Source: Deltaproteobacteria bacterium
Lineage (GTDB): Bacteria > Myxococcota_A > UBA9160
DNA: 16,945 bases
Assembly: GCA_003520425.1 (NCBI GenBank)
Contig: DOUU01000151.1
Location: 3,764 to 20,708 of the forward strand
Direction: 5' to 3'
Part shown: piece after piece, positions 14,847-16,945 of the stretch
How the letters are laid out: every line of letters begins with the position of its first letter
Numbering within the stretch: the stretch's first letter is position 1
Translations under genes and position numbers: made by a program
Notes under the pieces: generated by a model
Database searches by the model: none
What the model saw: the letters and a program-made list of their open reading frames with translations, nothing else
Told to the model about the DNA's origin: nothing

Positions 14847-15581
14847 TCAGAGCAAACCACCCGGTGGGGCCGGCCGCGCGCGCTGGTTGTAAAGGAGCTT
14901 GCGCAGGCGCTCCCCCTCTTCGGGAGTCAGCTTCGACGTATCCACCGTGAGATCCTTGCCAACCGCCACGCCGCGCTGCACAGCCGGGCGAGCGCCGAGT
15001 TCCAGAAACCAGCGTTTGAAGTAGGGAAACTCTTCGAGATCCTGTCCCTGTGCCTGCCAGTTCACCGTCCAGGGGTACGAGATCATGTCGGCGATGGTGT
15101 ACTCGTCGCCGATCAGGAAGCGCCGATCATAGAGCTGGTTGTTCAGCACCCCAAACAAGCGGTTTACCTCATCGGTGAAGCGGCGCACTGCGTACGACTG
15201 GTCGCCCTGGCTCTGGCCGAGGCGACGAAAGTGGCCGCACTCGCCGCTCTTCGGGCCCTGATTCGCCATCTGCCAGATCACCCATTGGTTGACGGCATGG
15301 CGACGGCGGAGGTCCTGCGGGTAGAAGCGCCCAGCCTTTTCCGCGATGTACATCATGATCGCGCCCGATTCGAAGAGCGCGAAGGGCGCGCCGCCGTCGG
15401 CCGGTGCGTGGTCGACGATCGCGGGCATGCGGTTGTTTGGGCTGATCTTCAGGAATTCGGCTTTGAATTGGTCACCTTGGAAGATCGCGCAGGGCACGAT
15501 CCGGTAGGGGAGGCCGCACTCCTCGAGCAGGATCGTGACCTTCTTTCCGTTTGGTGTGGGCCAGTAGTGCACGTCGATCAT
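14847..15581 (-). CDS. yfcG: Nu-class glutathione S-transferase / disulfide-bond oxidoreductase, YfcG-like
   Basis: 244 aa with a strong AGGGAGG ahead of the ATG. The N-terminal thioredoxin-like domain (1-85) opens with MIDVHYWPTPNGKK. T9 and N11 of the TPN motif are the residues that replace the catalytic Tyr/Ser/Cys in Nu-class enzymes such as E. coli YfcG. ISPNNRMPAIVDH carries the cis-Pro, and FESGAIMMYIAEK has the Glu-Ser that holds the glutathione gamma-glutamyl group. The alpha-helical C-terminal domain (about 92-215) includes FLIGDEYTIADMISYPW. Such enzymes have glutathione disulfide reductase activity and bind two glutathiones. It is cytoplasmic. The C-terminal 25 residues, rich in Arg and Pro, are extra. 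It is divergent from the LysE-type exporter with 236 bp between them. Confidence 0.93.
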   Translation of the reverse strand: MIDVHYWPTPNGKKVTILLEECGLPYRIVPCAIFQGDQFKAEFLKISPNNRMPAIVDHAPADGGAPFALFESGAIMMYIAEKAGRFYPQDLRRRHAVNQWVIWQMANQGPKSGECGHFRRLGQSQGDQSYAVRRFTDEVNRLFGVLNNQLYDRRFLIGDEYTIADMISYPWTVNWQAQGQDLEEFPYFKRWFLELGARPAVQRGVAVGKDLTVDTSKLTPEEGERLRKLLYNQRARPAPPGGLL

Positions 15582-15817
15582 TGGCGCCTCCCTTGGGCCA
15601 GCCTGTCGTCCGCCGAAATCCGTACTTCCCGAACGTTCCCGTTCTCCGGGCCACCGTCCGAGGCTACAGGAGAATCGAGTGATGTCGCGAAGGACTCCTA
15701 TCGCTTGTCAAGGCACCGTTAGGCCGCAAGGGACCGCCGCGCTATTCGTCACGCCTCGGCGGCCCGAAACGGGAAGGCGAGATCTTTCGCCGGCGGAGCC
15801 GGGAGACGGCAGAGCGC

Positions 15818-16435
15818 GTGCGGATCTATTGGATCGGACTCTTGGTGGGGCTCTCGATTGCGGCGCCGCTTGGCCCGGTGAACGTCGTCTGCATCCGCCG
15901 CACGCTCAGCGGCGGTTTTGTTCTCGGATTTGTCTCTGGCTGTGGCGCCGCGCTGGCCGACACCTTCTACGGTGTGGTGGCCACTTTCGGTATCAGTGTC
16001 GTAGCGAGTTTTCTGCTCGCTCACGAGAAGGTGCTGCGCCTCGGGGGCGGACTCGTGCTGTGCCTTCTCGGTGCGCGGTCCTTTCGGGGTGATGCGGAGG
16101 GGCCACACTCGGCTGTAGGAGCGCAGGGTCTGGTGAGCGCCTTCGTCTCGACGTTTCTCCTGACGCTCACAAACCCGCTCGTCCTGCTCACCATCGCCGC
16201 CGTCTCTGCAGCCCTTGGGCTCGCTGCGGAGGAGCTGCGGGGGCCCGCCGCCGCCACAGTCGTGCTCGGGGTTCTCTCCGGTTCGCTCCTCTGGTGGCTG
16301 GTGCTGCTGGGGGGCGTGGGGCTCGCCCGCGCGCGCTTCCATGAACGAATGCTGCGCTGGGTGTATTTGGCCTCGGGAGGACTTCTCTTCGCTGCTGGGG
16401 TTGCCCTGCTCGCAAGCCTCGCGTTCTCACTCTGA
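15818..16435 (+). CDS. LysE/RhtB-family exporter
   Basis: 205 aa, about six membrane helices, the standard length for the family. The signature stretch near the N-terminus is AAPLGPVNVVCIRRTLSGGF, followed by GFVSGCGAALADTFYGVV; this 'G-P-N ... R-x-L-x-G-G ... G-x-G-A-A-x-x-D' pattern defines LysE-type translocators. A second half-repeat starts near AFVSTFLLTLTNPLVLLTI (TNP motif). Such proteins export amino acids or related small metabolites by proton exchange. The substrate here is unknown. GTG start with GGGAGA about 11 bases upstream, slightly distant. It stands alone, with neighbours on both sides on the opposite strand. Confidence 0.88.
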   Translation: MRIYWIGLLVGLSIAAPLGPVNVVCIRRTLSGGFVLGFVSGCGAALADTFYGVVATFGISVVASFLLAHEKVLRLGGGLVLCLLGARSFRGDAEGPHSAVGAQGLVSAFVSTFLLTLTNPLVLLTIAAVSAALGLAAEELRGPAAATVVLGVLSGSLLWWLVLLGGVGLARARFHERMLRWVYLASGGLLFAAGVALLASLAFSL

Positions 16436-16617
16436 AGGGCCTCGCAGGGCGCAACCCCCTTGCTGTCGCACCGCCTCCGCCGTCCGGATGGAAGGGACGA
16501 GCGTCGATCAGGTCGCAAGGCGGCGTTTCGGAACCTTCTCCCACTCGGCCGTTTGTCGTCTCGGTCCGCCGGGAAGACGCCGCTCCGGCAGGGCGATCTC
16601 AACGCGTGCCGCTTAGA

Positions 16618-16944
16618 TCAAGGAGCAATTCTCCAGGTTTTATCCGGATTGTATTCGGTCATGCGGGTCACGATCTCGGCGGTGTGTGGTCCTAGATTCT
16701 TCTCGAACACAATCCCGTCTTGGTTCACGATGAAGGTCATTACGCCCGAATCACCGTATTTCGCCGGGAAGGTGACCAGCGCGAATCCGCGGGTCATATG
16801 CCCGTTCACGATATAGTCGAGGGCGCCGCCCGGCGCATTCTTTCCCTGACGTGTCAGGATCTTGAAGAAATATCCATGGAACGGCGCCCGGCCCTCGGCG
16901 CTCGCAGTGCCATAGCCTTGAGCCTGAGCGGCGGCGACGAGAGG
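16618..16944 (-). CDS. DUF2950 family protein, C-terminal part (5' end outside window)
   Basis: The frame is open from the window edge to the TGA at 16620-16618, about 108 codons. The readable protein contains FHGYFFKILTRQGKNAPGGA, then DYIVNGHMTRGFALVTFPAKY, then GVMTFIVNQDGIVFEKNLG and a short end MTEYNPDKTWRIAP. The order 'GY-F-ILT-QG--APGGA-DY-VNG-M--GFAL-A-PA-YG-SG-MTF-V---G-V--K-LG' is that of DUF2950, an exported family of unknown function. The N-terminal signal peptide would be upstream. It is convergent with the LysE-type gene across 182 bp in which I see nothing else. Confidence 0.88.
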   Translation of the reverse strand, partial: PLVAAAQAQGYGTASAEGRAPFHGYFFKILTRQGKNAPGGALDYIVNGHMTRGFALVTFPAKYGDSGVMTFIVNQDGIVFEKNLGPHTAEIVTRMTEYNPDKTWRIAP

Positions 16945-16945
16945 T

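Noticed and set aside
1..16945. CRISPR arrays, tRNA genes, attachment sites, complete insertion sequences, toxin-antitoxin or defence cassettes
   Set aside because: I looked for direct repeats, cloverleaf-like segments, transposase motifs and small paired ORFs and found none that stand up.

Overview
The window is GC-rich bacterial chromosomal DNA with short intergenic gaps in its first 10 kb, several GTG starts and strong purine-rich ribosome binding sites. The gene families (cupredoxin plus a HAMP-cyclase, MatB, DUF4142 next to an ECF sigma factor, a TIGR00027-type methyltransferase, a Nu-class glutathione transferase, DUF2950) fit a soil or sediment bacterium of the Proteobacteria/Myxococcota/Desulfobacterota-Binatota range. 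No rRNA or marker gene is present, so this placement is an inference. I saw no tRNA, CRISPR array, complete insertion sequence or phage gene.

Layout. (1) 1-2639, + strand: the 3' part of an exported type-1-copper (plastocyanin-like) protein whose stop overlaps the start of a membrane-bound class III nucleotide cyclase. (2) 2809-5111, +: an alpha/beta hydrolase and a malonyl-CoA synthetase (MatB), two bases apart. (3) 7501-5356, -: a Fe/Mn superoxide dismutase, an ECF sigma factor with a candidate autoregulated promoter, and an exported DUF4142 protein, which together look like a stress module. (4) 8037-10354, +: a cysteine-rich MarR-type regulator with a possible operator at its own promoter, followed by a ClC-type anion transporter with CBS domains and altered filter residues. 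(5) 11147-10638, -: a small exported protein, convergent with the ClC gene across a 10-bp perfect hairpin. (6) 11148-13033: about 1.9 kb of low coding density. It holds the C-terminal remains of a type-B carboxylesterase in three reading frames and a possible 31-residue membrane peptide, and otherwise nothing I can assign. (7) 13034-16945: a SAM-dependent methyltransferase, a short uncharacterised protein, a YfcG-like glutathione transferase, a LysE-family exporter, and a DUF2950 gene cut by the window edge.

How they may work together. The copper protein and the cyclase are probably translationally coupled and could form a periplasmic copper- or redox-responsive cyclic nucleotide module. The cyclase carries Glu at the position that is Lys in canonical adenylyl cyclases, so its product should not be assumed to be cAMP. 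The hydrolase/MatB pair points to malonate (or methylmalonate) activation without the usual decarboxylase beside it. The SOD, sigma and DUF4142 genes, with the divergent Cys-rich MarR, suggest oxidative or envelope stress control. The part most likely to be undescribed is the cupredoxin-cyclase pair. I see no complete novel multi-gene defence or mobile system.
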